Source: DQWO01 sp964478545
Lineage (GTDB): Bacteria > Desulfobacterota > Anaeroferrophillalia > Anaeroferrophillales > Anaeroferrophillaceae
Direction of reading: 5' to 3'
NCBI GenBank assembly: GCA_964478545.1
Contig: CAYZIS010000008.1
Coordinates: forward strand, 19,916 to 83,915
Length of the DNA stretch: 64,000 bases
The position numbers were made by a program, and so were the translations under genes. Positions 8,444-17,551 of the stretch are shown in pieces (position 1 is the first letter of the stretch; the number at the start of each line of letters is the position of its first letter). Under the pieces are notes generated by a model, which was not told the origin of the DNA, searched no databases, and saw only the letters and a program-made list of their open reading frames with translations.

Positions 8444-9211
8444 ATGATCCAGGAACCATTCGCCTCCGGCAATTCACCCATCCACCGTTTGAGCCCGACA
8501 TTAAGGGTTGTCGCGGCCACAGCCTATTCTTTTCTGATCGCCCTTGCCCACGGCCTGCCGACCCTGCTGACAGCCTTGATTCTCTCCCTCATTTTATTGT
8601 TTTTCGCCCGTTTGGACATCAAAAAGGTCATGCAGCGGCTCACTGTTGTCCTAGGTTTTTTGCTGCTGATCTGGGTGATTCTGCCCTGGACGTATAAGGG
8701 AGAAATATGGTTCCACCTTGGCCCCTTGTCCATTACCCGGCCCGGGGTCCTGCTGTGCCTGGAGATCAGTTTAAAATCCATCGCCATTCTTCTGGCCATG
8801 ATCGCCCTGGTTTCCACCATGACCACCGCCAGACTGGGTCATGCCCTCAATCGTCTGCACCTGCCGGACAAACTGGTCTACCTGATCCTCATCACCTATC
8901 GCTATATTTTTGTCATCGAGCAGGAATACCAGCGTCTCATCAGGGCAGCCCGGATACGCAATTTTCGCCCGGGGACCAACCTGCACACCTATCGAACCTA
9001 CGCCTTTTTGCTCGGGATGCTCTTTGTCCGTTCTTCTGAACGGGCTAAAAGGGTCCACCAAGCCATGGTCTGCAGAGGATTCAGCGGCAAATTTTACTCT
9101 TTGCAGGAAAACATCCGGGGACATCAAAATTGGATTTTTGTCCTGCTGATGTCATTATCACTGCTCAGTATGGCCGTCCTTGAAATCAGCTCCAGGATCA
9201 TACTCTCTTAA
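8444..9211 (+). CDS. nikQ: ECF transporter transmembrane T component (CbiQ/NikQ family)
   Basis: 255-residue integral membrane protein that couples the ATPase to NikM. Four to five hydrophobic segments surround a cytoplasmic coupling region with the two Ala-Arg-Gly-type motifs in degenerate form (IRAARIRNF and HQAMVCRGFSG). The N-terminal SPTLRVVAATAYSFLIALAH is typical of CbiQ. No clear Shine-Dalgarno was seen at the ATG. It lies 85 bases after nikL across a short repeat, and 20 bases before nikO. Confidence 0.88.
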   Translation: MIQEPFASGNSPIHRLSPTLRVVAATAYSFLIALAHGLPTLLTALILSLILLFFARLDIKKVMQRLTVVLGFLLLIWVILPWTYKGEIWFHLGPLSITRPGVLLCLEISLKSIAILLAMIALVSTMTTARLGHALNRLHLPDKLVYLILITYRYIFVIEQEYQRLIRAARIRNFRPGTNLHTYRTYAFLLGMLFVRSSERAKRVHQAMVCRGFSGKFYSLQENIRGHQNWIFVLLMSLSLLSMAVLEISSRIILS

Positions 9212-9231
9212 CTTCCCTAAAAAGGAAAAAA

Positions 9232-9957
9232 ATGTCTGACATCCCCTTACTTACCTTAACTGACCTTAGTTTCAACTATCCGACCCGGGAACCGGTTATC
9301 AAAAACCTGCAGCTGCGATTTTTCCAGGGCGACCGCATCGGTCTGGTAGCTCCTAACGGCAGCGGCAAAACCACCCTTTTCCATCTGATTATGGGGTTGT
9401 TAAAACCAACTTCCGGCAGCATTGAATTCCTGGGGCGACAAGTAGTCAGCGAGGAAGATTTTGTGACGGTTCGGCAGAAGGTTGGCCTGTTGTTTCAGGA
9501 CGCTGATGATCAGCTGTTCAGTCCTACCGTGATTGAAGATGTAGCCTTTGGACCTTTAAATCTTGGTTATTCACGGGAAGAAGCCCAAAAGATTTCCTTG
9601 GAAACCTTGGAATTTCTGGGTCTGAGTGATTTTGCTGACCGGGTCACGTTCAAATTATCGGGCGGGGAGAAAAAACTGGTTTCCCTGGCCACAGTGCTGG
9701 CGATGAAACCGGAAATTCTGCTCCTTGACGAACCCACCGCTGGCCTTGACAAAAAAACCAAGGCCAGGCTGATAAAAATACTAAACAGCCTTGACCTTTC
9801 CTACATTATCATCTCCCATGAATTTGATTTCCTCAAGGAAACAGCTCACCATATCTATACCATGGAGGATGGTAAAATCACCCTGGATGAAGAGCTGCAT
9901 ATTCATCATCATGAACATGCTCATCGAGTTGGCGCCCAGCCCCACAAACATATTTAA
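9232..9957 (+). CDS. nikO: ECF transporter ATPase NikO/CbiO with His-rich C-terminal tail
   Basis: 241-residue ABC ATPase powering nickel import. Walker A is APNGSGKTT (40-48), the signature is LSGGEKK, and Walker B is EILLLDEPTAGLD, with a switch His in IISHEFDF. The C-terminal 20 residues are unusual: HIHHHEHAHR followed by PHKH, a cluster of histidines able to bind metal and a plausible feedback sensor or nickel store. It is last in nikKMLQO and convergent with the downstream FAH fragment. Confidence 0.9.
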   Translation: MSDIPLLTLTDLSFNYPTREPVIKNLQLRFFQGDRIGLVAPNGSGKTTLFHLIMGLLKPTSGSIEFLGRQVVSEEDFVTVRQKVGLLFQDADDQLFSPTVIEDVAFGPLNLGYSREEAQKISLETLEFLGLSDFADRVTFKLSGGEKKLVSLATVLAMKPEILLLDEPTAGLDKKTKARLIKILNSLDLSYIIISHEFDFLKETAHHIYTMEDGKITLDEELHIHHHEHAHRVGAQPHKHI

Positions 9958-9989
9958 TTGTGCAACTAACCGACATCCTTCACTTGGCA

Positions 9990-10193
9990 TCAATTGGTCA
10001 ACGTAGCAATGTTTTCGATCGAGATACTGACCAGATCTCCATCCTTGAGATAAATGGAAGGCTCTCTGAAAACTCCAACCCCCGACGGCGTCCCGGTCAG
10101 GATCACGTCACCAGGGAAAAGGGTAAAATGCCGGGAAAGGAAACGGAGAAAAACATCCATCATTTTACTGCTGGGCTGCAAACGGGCGGTAAA
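9990..10193 (-). pseudogene. Truncated fumarylacetoacetate hydrolase family gene (C-terminal fragment)
   Basis: The minus-strand frame ending at 9990 reads FPGDVILTGTPSGVGVF, then LKDGDLVSISIENIATL, the typical C-terminus of FAH-family hydrolases (GDVI.TGTP.GVG). Family-like residues begin near ARLQPSSKMMD, around 10190. Upstream of that the frame runs inside the end of the TIGR03790 gene and no longer resembles FAH. About 65 of some 220-280 residues remain, with no start. The fragment overlaps the last nine or so codons of its neighbour, pointing to a deletion joint. Confidence 0.75.
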
Positions 10194-11439
10194 GAGGGTC
10201 GCCCACCAACACCATGCGCCAAGAGCGGAAAGGCACTGACAGGGCGAAACACTCAGCCAGGGAAAAACGACCGTCAAGCAGCAGGCTGAAAAAAAGGGAT
10301 GGCGACGGAAAGGCCTGGACATAGGGTTCAGCCACCGGGCCGATGACGGCGGCCACCCCGTCACGCAGCATGCCAAGGCACCAGCCCTGGCCGTTTTTTT
10401 TCTTGAGCGTCGTACATTCACCACTGGCAATGTGATAACCTACCGCTCCCCGCTGCCAGTCAAAAGCATCAAGATAATGGGAAAGCCGGTACCAACCGCA
10501 ATAGAGAGCCGCATCAGGGCAGTCGCCCGGCTGAAAAAGCTCCGCTTTATCATTCAGTACCACCTTCAACTTGCTCTTTTTGTGTACCAAGTCGGCCGCC
10601 TGGTGGAGATAATTATCATACAAAGCATAGCCCTGTAGCGTTTTTACCTTCTCGGGGGCTGGCCGCGGCCAGCGGGCATCAAGATAGGCGGTTCCTGAAA
10701 GGCCCGTCTTTTCCACCGCCAAGCTGTCCAGAATCAGCCGCCTGACAATTTTTGGCGACGGTCCATCCAAACGGGCAACCATGTAGGCAATGGTCGGCAT
10801 CTTCTTAATCTCTTTCCCCCGGTAACCCAAATAGGATGGATTCGGCAGCCAGCCGACCAGGGGATAACTCCCGGCCATCACCAGAGATATTTCCGAATCA
10901 AGTGCCGCCAGTTCCCGGCTATGGCTCTGGACCGCCAGATCGTCCCGGACCTGCTGCAGTTTGGCACTCAGTCGTTTATACTCTGCTGATTTTTTCTCCA
11001 GGTCGGAGAGTTTTTGCTCGAATTCTTCCTGCTTTAGTCGCAGCTCCAACTGGCGAAGTTTTTCCTTGGCCGTCACGGTCGCTGGCGAGACTTTCAGGGG
11101 CATCCCATACATCAGCAACAGGCAGCGAATCGGCCGTCGACCATCCTTTGACTGCCGCTCAAGATAGTTTCGCACCGGCACCGCGATCTGCTGATTATAG
11201 TCCTCACGGCTGCAGGTTTCAGCCCTTGAAGTCTGTACTATCAGCAGATTTTCCCGAGGGATACCACGCTTCTCCAGGTAAAACTGTGCCAGTGAAATAC
11301 TGTCTGCTGCCAGGCGATTGGCAATGACCAGAATTTCATCAGGTTCCAAGGCAGCCTGGGCTTTGGAAACCGGGAAAATAAATCCAGTCCCCAAGACAAT
11401 AACGATAGCAACAAAAAATAAAAATCGCTTACAAAGCAT
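10165..11439 (-). CDS. TIGR03790 family secreted protein of unknown function
   Basis: 424 residues with an N-terminal signal sequence (FLFFVAIVIVLGTGFIF, cleavage near AQA). It contains the family landmarks PDEILVIANRLAADS, RGIPRENLLIVQTS and LLLMYGMPLK, and ends with VLVGDPLYRPF, the usual C-terminal motif. Residues about 135-175 form a charged coiled-coil-like insert rich in Lys, Glu and Gln. Function is unknown; members occur in Gram-negative bacteria as predicted exported proteins. The 3' end abuts and overlaps a truncated FAH gene, but the protein itself looks complete. Confidence 0.8.
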   Translation of the reverse strand: MLCKRFLFFVAIVIVLGTGFIFPVSKAQAALEPDEILVIANRLAADSISLAQFYLEKRGIPRENLLIVQTSRAETCSREDYNQQIAVPVRNYLERQSKDGRRPIRCLLLMYGMPLKVSPATVTAKEKLRQLELRLKQEEFEQKLSDLEKKSAEYKRLSAKLQQVRDDLAVQSHSRELAALDSEISLVMAGSYPLVGWLPNPSYLGYRGKEIKKMPTIAYMVARLDGPSPKIVRRLILDSLAVEKTGLSGTAYLDARWPRPAPEKVKTLQGYALYDNYLHQAADLVHKKSKLKVVLNDKAELFQPGDCPDAALYCGWYRLSHYLDAFDWQRGAVGYHIASGECTTLKKKNGQGWCLGMLRDGVAAVIGPVAEPYVQAFPSPSLFFSLLLDGRFSLAECFALSVPFRSWRMVLVGDPLYRPFAAQQ

Positions 11440-11460
11440 CTTCCAAACCCGTCTTTACCC

Positions 11461-11489
11461 TTGCACTGATTCAGACAAAGTTATATAAT
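11461..11489 (+). promoter_or_regulatory. Sigma-70 promoter for trhA
   Basis: TTGCAC at 11461-11466 and TATAAT at 11484-11489 with a 17-base spacer. The start codon lies 32 bases downstream with GGAG in between. Confidence 0.7.
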
Positions 11490-11520
11490 TTTACCTTGTT
11501 TTGAATCCTGGAGAAAATCC

Positions 11521-12162
11521 ATGCAAATAAAATTCCGTCAACCGGTCAGCGGCCTTACTCATGCAGCCGGAGCCATCTTATCCATCATTGCCTTAATGGT
11601 GATGGTAATCGTTGATATCCGGCATAAAACCATCTGGAACATTATTGCCGATACAATTTTCGGCAGCAGCCTCATCATGCTTTACACTACCAGCGCCCTC
11701 TACCATCTCTTACCCCTGGAGGAAAAAGGAATCAACCTCCTGAGGCAAGTTGATCACACAATGATTTTCATTCTGATCGCCGGAACCTACACTCCTTTTT
11801 GTCTGGTTACTCTGAGAGGTCCCTGGGGTTGGAGCATGCTGGCAACTATCTGGGGGTTGGCGGTTGCCGGAATTATTACCAAGTTCACCTGGAAATCCGC
11901 CCCCCGTTTTTTCCGAGTCACACTTTACCTGCTCATGGGCTGGCTATCACTTATCATGATCTATCCCCTTTCGCAAACCGCCCTGCCGGGAGCCCTTATC
12001 TGGCTGCTGATCGGCGGGCTGTGTTACACGGTGGGAGCCATATTTTATGCGCTGAAATGGCCCAACCCTTTTCCGAAAATATTCGGTTTTCACGAAATCT
12101 GGCACCTGCTGGTATTAGGTGGCAGTTTCAGCCATTTCTGGGCGGTGTTCAGATACGTATGA
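11521..12162 (+). CDS. trhA: PAQR/hemolysin III family membrane protein (TrhA/YqfA)
   Basis: 213-residue protein with seven hydrophobic segments. The PAQR metal-site residues are present: Ser and His in SALYHLL, Asp and His in DHTMIF, and two His in the last helices (FHEIWHLLVLGGSFSHF). It probably acts in membrane-fluidity homeostasis rather than as a toxin, as known for bacterial TrhA. SD GGAGAAAATCC immediately precedes the ATG, and a good promoter is at 11461-11489. It is monocistronic, and repeats follow. Confidence 0.9.
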   Translation: MQIKFRQPVSGLTHAAGAILSIIALMVMVIVDIRHKTIWNIIADTIFGSSLIMLYTTSALYHLLPLEEKGINLLRQVDHTMIFILIAGTYTPFCLVTLRGPWGWSMLATIWGLAVAGIITKFTWKSAPRFFRVTLYLLMGWLSLIMIYPLSQTALPGALIWLLIGGLCYTVGAIFYALKWPNPFPKIFGFHEIWHLLVLGGSFSHFWAVFRYV

Positions 12163-12224
12163 TTTATCGCTGCTGTCCGATATAAATATTTTTAACTGTT
12201 GCACTTGCGAGTTGAATCTAAGTC

Positions 12225-12335
12225 ACTTATCAATAAAGTTTTAAGCAAAAAGGTAAAAAAAGAATGCAACCATGAAGGACCTGAAGGTCATGAAGATTTT
12301 TTAACTAAACTTCATGTTCATGGTATTAATATCCT
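12225..12335 (+). repeat. R7 repeat, copy a
   Basis: AAGAATGCAACCATGAAGGA and the following CATGAAGATTT...TTCATGTTCATGG recur inverted at 39155-39270, including the upstream AAAGTTTTA run. The element folds into a hairpin of ATGAAG/CTTCAT units. The rest of 12163-12638 is repeat-like DNA (a CACAGAGAACACGAAGG run near 12494-12512) without a gene. Confidence 0.75.
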
Positions 12336-12638
12336 TGACGCATTATAATGTCTCTTTTTTGGTTCCGACTATGCCGGGTTAGTAACTTACTTCTGAATTG
12401 CTGTCACTCTTTTCAGTACCCCCTTGAGGGGTATAAAAAACAAGAAAAAGGATACACAAATATAAACCACCCGTTCGCGATGCTCACTTGAGAACACAGA
12501 GAACACGAAGGAAAATCGACAGGCTGTTTCTCTGTACCCTCGGCGATCTCAGTGGTAAAAAATTATTTTTTTGGGTTGCAGGCGTCAAGCCCGCGTTGGG
12601 TATTATGTCCCCATATTTATAAGAAAGGATATTCATTC

Positions 12639-15584
12639 ATGACCACGACCCCACTGAAGATCGGCCAATCACTGCATGGTTTTACCGTTGAACGGCTGGA
12701 GAATATTGACGAATTACGCTCTCGGGCAGCTGTCCTTACCCACGACCGTACCGGTGCCAGGCTTATCCACCTGATCAACGATGATCCCAACAACCTGTTT
12801 TGTATCGGCTTCCGCACCCCGGTGCATGACAATACCGGCGTACCCCACATCCTGGAGCACTCGGTGCTTTCCGGCTCCCGCAAGTTTCCGCTGAAGGACC
12901 CATTCAAAGAACTGCTGAAAGGCTCCCTCCAAACCTTTCTCAATGCCATGACCTACCCGGATAAAACCCTCTACCCGGTTTCCAGCCAGGTTGAGGTGGA
13001 TTTTTACAACCTGGTCAATGTCTACTGCGACGCGGTTTTTCATCCCCTGCTGACCAAAGAAACCTTTTACCAGGAAGGCTGGCATTTTGATCTGCCGTCT
13101 GCCAGCGACCCCATCAGTATTAAGGGCATCGTCTACAACGAAATGAAGGGAGTATTTTCTGATTTTCACAGTCATGTGGTCCGTAAAACCATGGGGGAAT
13201 TTTTCCCGGACACCACCTATTACTATGAAAGCGGCGGTGAGCCGGAGCATATCACCGACCTTACCTACGAACAGTTCCGTGCCTTCCACCAGGCTTATTA
13301 TCACCCTTCCAATGCGTTCATTTTTCTCTATGGCAATCTGCCGACCGAAAAAAGCCTGGAATTCCTGCAGGATAATTATCTGGCGGCGTTCGACCACCGT
13401 GAAGTAGATGCCGAAATCAAGCTGCAGCCACACTGGTCGGAACCAAAGGAAATAACCATTACCGCCCCGGCAGCCAAAGAAGATGACGGCACTGCCAGTG
13501 TCATTCTTGCCTGGTTATTCGGGCCGGCCACCGATCCCCTGAACGCCCTGCTGGGCCGAATTCTCTCCCGCTACCTGGTCGGCACCCAAAGTTCTCCTCT
13601 GCGCCGGGCCTTAATCGATTCAGGCCTGGGGGAGGATCTGGATGACATGACCGGTTTTGAAACAGAGCTTATCCAAACTTTTTTTGCCGTCGGCCTGCGG
13701 AAAACCCGGCCGGAACATGCCCGGGAAATCAGCCGGCTGGTCACCGCTACCCTGGAAAATGAAATCAGTTCCGGCATGAATGAAAAGCTCCTTGAAGGTG
13801 CCATCCGCAGAACTGAATTTCAGTTGCGGGAAATTGCTGACAGTGGCCATTACCCCTACAACCTGATGCTCGCCGACCGCTGTTACCGCTCCTGGATTTA
13901 TGGTGGCGACCCCCTGGCCCACTTGTGTTTCGAGGCTCCCCTGCAACAGATAAAAGACGAAAAAACCCAAGGAACCACTTTTTTCTGCCAGCAGCTGCAA
14001 AAATTATTGTTGGATAATTCTCACCACCTGATATCAGTAGTCACCGCCTCGGCAAAAATGGGGGAAGAGCTGGGAGAACAAACCGCCAGACAGGCAGCAA
14101 AGCTGACGCAGGATTTTGGCCCGGAAGAAAGACAATTTTATCTGCAATTAACCGAAAATCTCAAGCAACGGCAGGCTACCCCACCAACTCCCGAAGCCCT
14201 GGCCACCCTGCCGAAACTGGACAAGGATGACCTGCCGACTGAAAATAAGCTGACGCCAACCGATTACACCACCCTGACCGGCGTTCCCTGGTACCGCCAC
14301 CCGTTATTTACCGCCGGCATTGTCTACCTTGACTTAGGGTTTGAACTGAACAATTTGCCGGAAACATTACTGCCCTATCTGCCCCTCTATACCCAACTCA
14401 TCAGTCGCTGCGGCGCCGCCGGTTATAACTATGAGGAAATGGCCACCCGCATCTCGCTTAGCACCGGCGGGATCGGCTGTTCACAATTATGTATACGCCA
14501 TCGGGAAAAACCGGACGAGCTGGTTTTTAAAGCTTTTTTCCATGGCAAGGCCCTGCCGGAACGATTTAATGAATTGACGGACATCTTCCGCGACCTTTTT
14601 ATGGAGCCAAAGCTGGAAAACCCCAAGTTGATAAAAGATATTCTGCTGGAAATGCGCAATGACCTGCAGGCGGCGGTACTGGGCAGCGGCCATCATTTTG
14701 CGGTCTCCCAGGCAGCCGCCCGGCTGTGTAAATCAGCCGCCATTGAAGAAAAGCTCGGGGGAATTTCCCAGTTGCGGTTTCTTGATCAACTGCTGAAAAA
14801 AGAGGAGTTTGCCGCCATTGGCTCCCTGATGGTCAGCCTGCACCAACAACTGATCAACCGTAACGGCTGTCTTGTTTCCATGACCAATGACCAACCACAG
14901 ACATATGAAAAGATGCTGTCCGAACTGCTGCAGGAACTGCCCGCCAACCCTCTTGAACCGGCCCTAAGCGAATTTATTACCTCTGAAGACCGGTCAATCA
15001 GGGCAATTGAGATCAGCTCTTCGGTCAACTATGTAGCCCAATCATGGAAAATCAACGACGGATCAGCTGCGGATATAGGCATCCTGAGCCTGCTGGCCCG
15101 CAACCTGTCAACCGGACTTCTCTGGGATAAAATCAGGGTCGAAGGTGGCGCTTACGGTGGCATGGCCATGGCTTCCGGATCACATCCGGTATTTTCCTGT
15201 GCCTCCTACCGTGACCCCAATCTGCAGCGAACCCTGGAGACTTTTTCCACCAGCCTGAAAACCCTGGCCGCGGGAATCAGCACCGTTGAAGTTGACCAGA
15301 ACATCATCGGCAGTATCGGCAGCATTGATGCCCCGAAAAGCCCGCACAGCAAGGGATTTAGCGAAACTATTGCTTTAGTCAGCGGCCGCTCAGCCGCTTA
15401 CCGCCAGCAGATCAGGGAAGCCATCCTGAAAGGGACCCCCGACCAATTAAGCCAAAAAGCCCGTCAGTTGCTGGAAGAAATTCAGACAGCCATCACTGTT
15501 TTAGGCAGCACAACAGCTTTTGACCAAGCGGAATCGGAAGGTTTGGCACTGGAACGTCAGCCATTGCTACAGGCCAATGAGTAA
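12639..15584 (+). CDS. M16C presequence-protease-like zinc metallopeptidase (PreP family)
   Basis: 981 residues from the ATG at 12639, preferred over an earlier in-frame ATG at 12552 because AGGA lies 10 bases upstream and family similarity begins there. The inverted zinc motif HILEHSV (HxxEH, His70-Glu73-His74) is followed by the distal Glu in YNEMKGVFSD. Two M16 halves and a C-terminal Arg/Tyr region (VEGGAYGGMA) are visible. The family forms a closed chamber that degrades unfolded peptides of up to about 65 residues. Length is normal for PreP. No signal peptide, so probably cytosolic. Confidence 0.93.
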   Translation: MTTTPLKIGQSLHGFTVERLENIDELRSRAAVLTHDRTGARLIHLINDDPNNLFCIGFRTPVHDNTGVPHILEHSVLSGSRKFPLKDPFKELLKGSLQTFLNAMTYPDKTLYPVSSQVEVDFYNLVNVYCDAVFHPLLTKETFYQEGWHFDLPSASDPISIKGIVYNEMKGVFSDFHSHVVRKTMGEFFPDTTYYYESGGEPEHITDLTYEQFRAFHQAYYHPSNAFIFLYGNLPTEKSLEFLQDNYLAAFDHREVDAEIKLQPHWSEPKEITITAPAAKEDDGTASVILAWLFGPATDPLNALLGRILSRYLVGTQSSPLRRALIDSGLGEDLDDMTGFETELIQTFFAVGLRKTRPEHAREISRLVTATLENEISSGMNEKLLEGAIRRTEFQLREIADSGHYPYNLMLADRCYRSWIYGGDPLAHLCFEAPLQQIKDEKTQGTTFFCQQLQKLLLDNSHHLISVVTASAKMGEELGEQTARQAAKLTQDFGPEERQFYLQLTENLKQRQATPPTPEALATLPKLDKDDLPTENKLTPTDYTTLTGVPWYRHPLFTAGIVYLDLGFELNNLPETLLPYLPLYTQLISRCGAAGYNYEEMATRISLSTGGIGCSQLCIRHREKPDELVFKAFFHGKALPERFNELTDIFRDLFMEPKLENPKLIKDILLEMRNDLQAAVLGSGHHFAVSQAAARLCKSAAIEEKLGGISQLRFLDQLLKKEEFAAIGSLMVSLHQQLINRNGCLVSMTNDQPQTYEKMLSELLQELPANPLEPALSEFITSEDRSIRAIEISSSVNYVAQSWKINDGSAADIGILSLLARNLSTGLLWDKIRVEGGAYGGMAMASGSHPVFSCASYRDPNLQRTLETFSTSLKTLAAGISTVEVDQNIIGSIGSIDAPKSPHSKGFSETIALVSGRSAAYRQQIREAILKGTPDQLSQKARQLLEEIQTAITVLGSTTAFDQAESEGLALERQPLLQANE

Positions 15585-15597
15585 GAAGGAACAACCC

Positions 15598-15687
15598 GTG
15601 AATTATGATCAACACCTGGTTTTTTTCACCGGGGCCGGGATGTCGATGGAAAGCGGCATCCCACCTCTTTTCAGCCGATCCGCATAA
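15598..15687 (+). pseudogene. Sirtuin (Sir2) N-terminal fragment, 29 codons
   Basis: A GTG start at 15598, with AAGGA just upstream, opens a frame reading HLVFFTGAGMSMESGIPPLF then a stop. GAGMSxESGIP is the NAD-binding signature of sirtuins (normally followed by F/R). Similarity stops at SGIP, exactly where the convergent lptF 3' end begins, and the frame overlaps lptF by 17 bases. Only about 24 of some 230-250 residues remain, so the gene is dead. Confidence 0.75.
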
Positions 15688-16846
15688 ATGCTGCCAGCCG
15701 GCGAACCAGGAGGTTAATCCTTTTGACCCCGGTCAATTCGATCTCCTGTTGTTTCTTCCAGAACAAAAACCCGCCCAGGGCTGCAAAAACAACATTGGCC
15801 AGCCACAGGGCTGGTAGCTGCAAAGGACCGCCTTTTTCTCCGATGGCCTGGCCGAAAGAAAACAATATGTAATAGACCAGCAGCAAAAACAAGGCAAAAA
15901 CCAGACCGCGGAAACGGCCCGAAGTACGCGCCGGCTCCAGGGCCAGAGGAATACCAATCAAGGCAAAAACCAGACACGAAAAGGACATGGAGATCCGTTT
16001 GTGCAGACTGTTGCGAACCCTGCTGGCATCTTTTCCCTGATTTTCTAGGACCTGAATTTTCTGCCGCAGTTCCCCCAGGGTCAGGGAACGGTTGCGAGTT
16101 CTCTTTTTTTTATCCCCCTGTCCCAGTAGTGCGTCCAGGTCAAGGTTAATTTTATATTCTTTAAAATCCGTCAATTGGTAACTGTTCTTTCCGGCCTCAT
16201 AACCGTGGATAGTCCCCTGCTGGAACAGGAAAAAAAGATTGCCCTCCTCCTGATCAGGGATAATCAGGCCCTCCCGGGCAGTTATGGTATATTGCCGTTC
16301 CCCCTCCCGCTGGTCAAAGATCACCACTCCCTTTATCATCCCGGTTTCCTGATCAATCTCATCCACATAGATCCCCAAACCCTTAATTCCCAGGCTCAGG
16401 GCATGGGGGCGCAAGGCCAGCACTGTTTTATTTTTCAAAATATCAAGAGTGATACTCTGAATTTTTTTTAAGCCCTGGGGAACCAGCCAGATTTCCAGCA
16501 TCAGGACAATACAGGTACAGAACACAGCCATAAGCAGCACCGGCGGCAGAAAGTCGCGGGGACTGATACCCAATGCTTTCATGGCCGTAATTTCACCATC
16601 GGAGCCCATCCTTCCCAAGCCCACCATCAGGGAGAAAAAAAAGGCCATAGGAATTGCCATGGTCAATAGATAGGGAACCATGGCCAATATCAGGCTCAGC
16701 ATATCAGTCAACCTGACACCCCGGGCAATGACCATTTCAGCCATTTTGTACAAATTCCCGAGCAGGAGAACAAAAATCAGCACCGTCAGGGTCAGCAAAA
16801 AAGGGACCATGATTTCCTGGCTGAGATAACGTCGGATAATCTGCAT
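15671..16846 (-). CDS. lptF: LPS export permease LptF/LptG family
   Basis: 391-residue YjgP/YjgQ protein with three N-terminal membrane helices (starting MQIIRRYLSQEIMVPFLLTL), a periplasmic beta-jellyroll of about 160 residues, and three C-terminal helices (from SFSCLVFALIGIPLALEP). With LptB and a partner permease it extracts LPS from the inner membrane. Choosing LptF over LptG is tentative, because only one is present here. It is the last gene of mscS-radC-lptF, with a 3-base gap after radC. The BamD-LptA fusion at 44992 belongs to the same LPS route. Confidence 0.85.
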   Translation of the reverse strand: MQIIRRYLSQEIMVPFLLTLTVLIFVLLLGNLYKMAEMVIARGVRLTDMLSLILAMVPYLLTMAIPMAFFFSLMVGLGRMGSDGEITAMKALGISPRDFLPPVLLMAVFCTCIVLMLEIWLVPQGLKKIQSITLDILKNKTVLALRPHALSLGIKGLGIYVDEIDQETGMIKGVVIFDQREGERQYTITAREGLIIPDQEEGNLFFLFQQGTIHGYEAGKNSYQLTDFKEYKINLDLDALLGQGDKKKRTRNRSLTLGELRQKIQVLENQGKDASRVRNSLHKRISMSFSCLVFALIGIPLALEPARTSGRFRGLVFALFLLLVYYILFSFGQAIGEKGGPLQLPALWLANVVFAALGGFLFWKKQQEIELTGVKRINLLVRRLAAFMRIG

Positions 16847-16849
16847 ACT

Positions 16850-17551
16850 TCAGATATGCCCTTCTTCCTGCAGGCTGACAACTTTTGAACCGGCAACAAT
16901 AAGATGGTCAAGCAGTCGCAAACCCAGGGAGGTAGCGGCTCGCTGCAATTCCCTGGTAATAGCCAGGTCATCAGCGGAAGGTCTGGTACTGCCACCCGGG
17001 TGATTATGGGCGACAATGACGGCTGCAGCCTTATGGTATAATGCCCGTTCCATCACCGTCCGGGGATACACCGCACTCATGGAAACGGTACCACGATGGA
17101 TAGTTTCCGCGGCCAATACGTGGTGCTGGTTATCCAGAAAAATGGCAAAAAAATGCTCATCCGCCAAACCTTCCAGGTGACTGCGGCATAACTCCCCAGC
17201 TTGCGCAGGTGAAGTAATGGAATCCCTGGCGATACTATCCTGGTTCAAATAACGGGGAATCAATGACCGGCTGAAAACAATCAAGGCTGCCGCATGCATA
17301 CCGATACCATCAATTTCCACCAACTTCTCCAGCGGCGCGTCCAAAACCCCTTTCAAAGAAGAAAACTGTTCAAGCAGCTTTTTGGCCAGAGGCTTAACAT
17401 CCCGACGAGGCAAGGCGTAGGTCAGCAGCAGTTCCAGCACTTCATAGTCAGCCAGGCTCTGAAGGCCATGTTCCACCAAACGCTGCTTCAAACGCTGGCG
17501 ATGACCGGCCATCCACCGCCGGCTGTCAGCTGTGTTTTCTTTTGTCACCAT
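16850..17551 (-). CDS. radC: RadC family JAMM/MPN+ protein
   Basis: 233 residues. The N-terminal helix-hairpin-helix region (LADYEVLELLLTYALPRRDV, then EIDGIGMHAA) precedes a C-terminal JAMM domain with AHNHPGG followed by S..DD (STRPSADDL). Metal ligands are therefore His, His and Asp. Biochemical function is still unsettled despite the historical DNA-repair name. It overlaps mscS by 26 bases and is nearly fused to lptF, so the three are cotranscribed. Confidence 0.92.
   Translation of the reverse strand: MVTKENTADSRRWMAGHRQRLKQRLVEHGLQSLADYEVLELLLTYALPRRDVKPLAKKLLEQFSSLKGVLDAPLEKLVEIDGIGMHAAALIVFSRSLIPRYLNQDSIARDSITSPAQAGELCRSHLEGLADEHFFAIFLDNQHHVLAAETIHRGTVSMSAVYPRTVMERALYHKAAAVIVAHNHPGGSTRPSADDLAITRELQRAATSLGLRLLDHLIVAGSKVVSLQEEGHI

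Noticed and set aside
10836..11327. Plus-strand ORFs opposite the TIGR03790 gene
   Set aside because: They are shadows: proline/arginine-rich antisense translations with no family features.
12552..12638. Longer N-terminus for the M16C protease from ATG 12552
   Set aside because: The extra 29 residues lack family similarity, and the ATG at 12639 has a proper Shine-Dalgarno.
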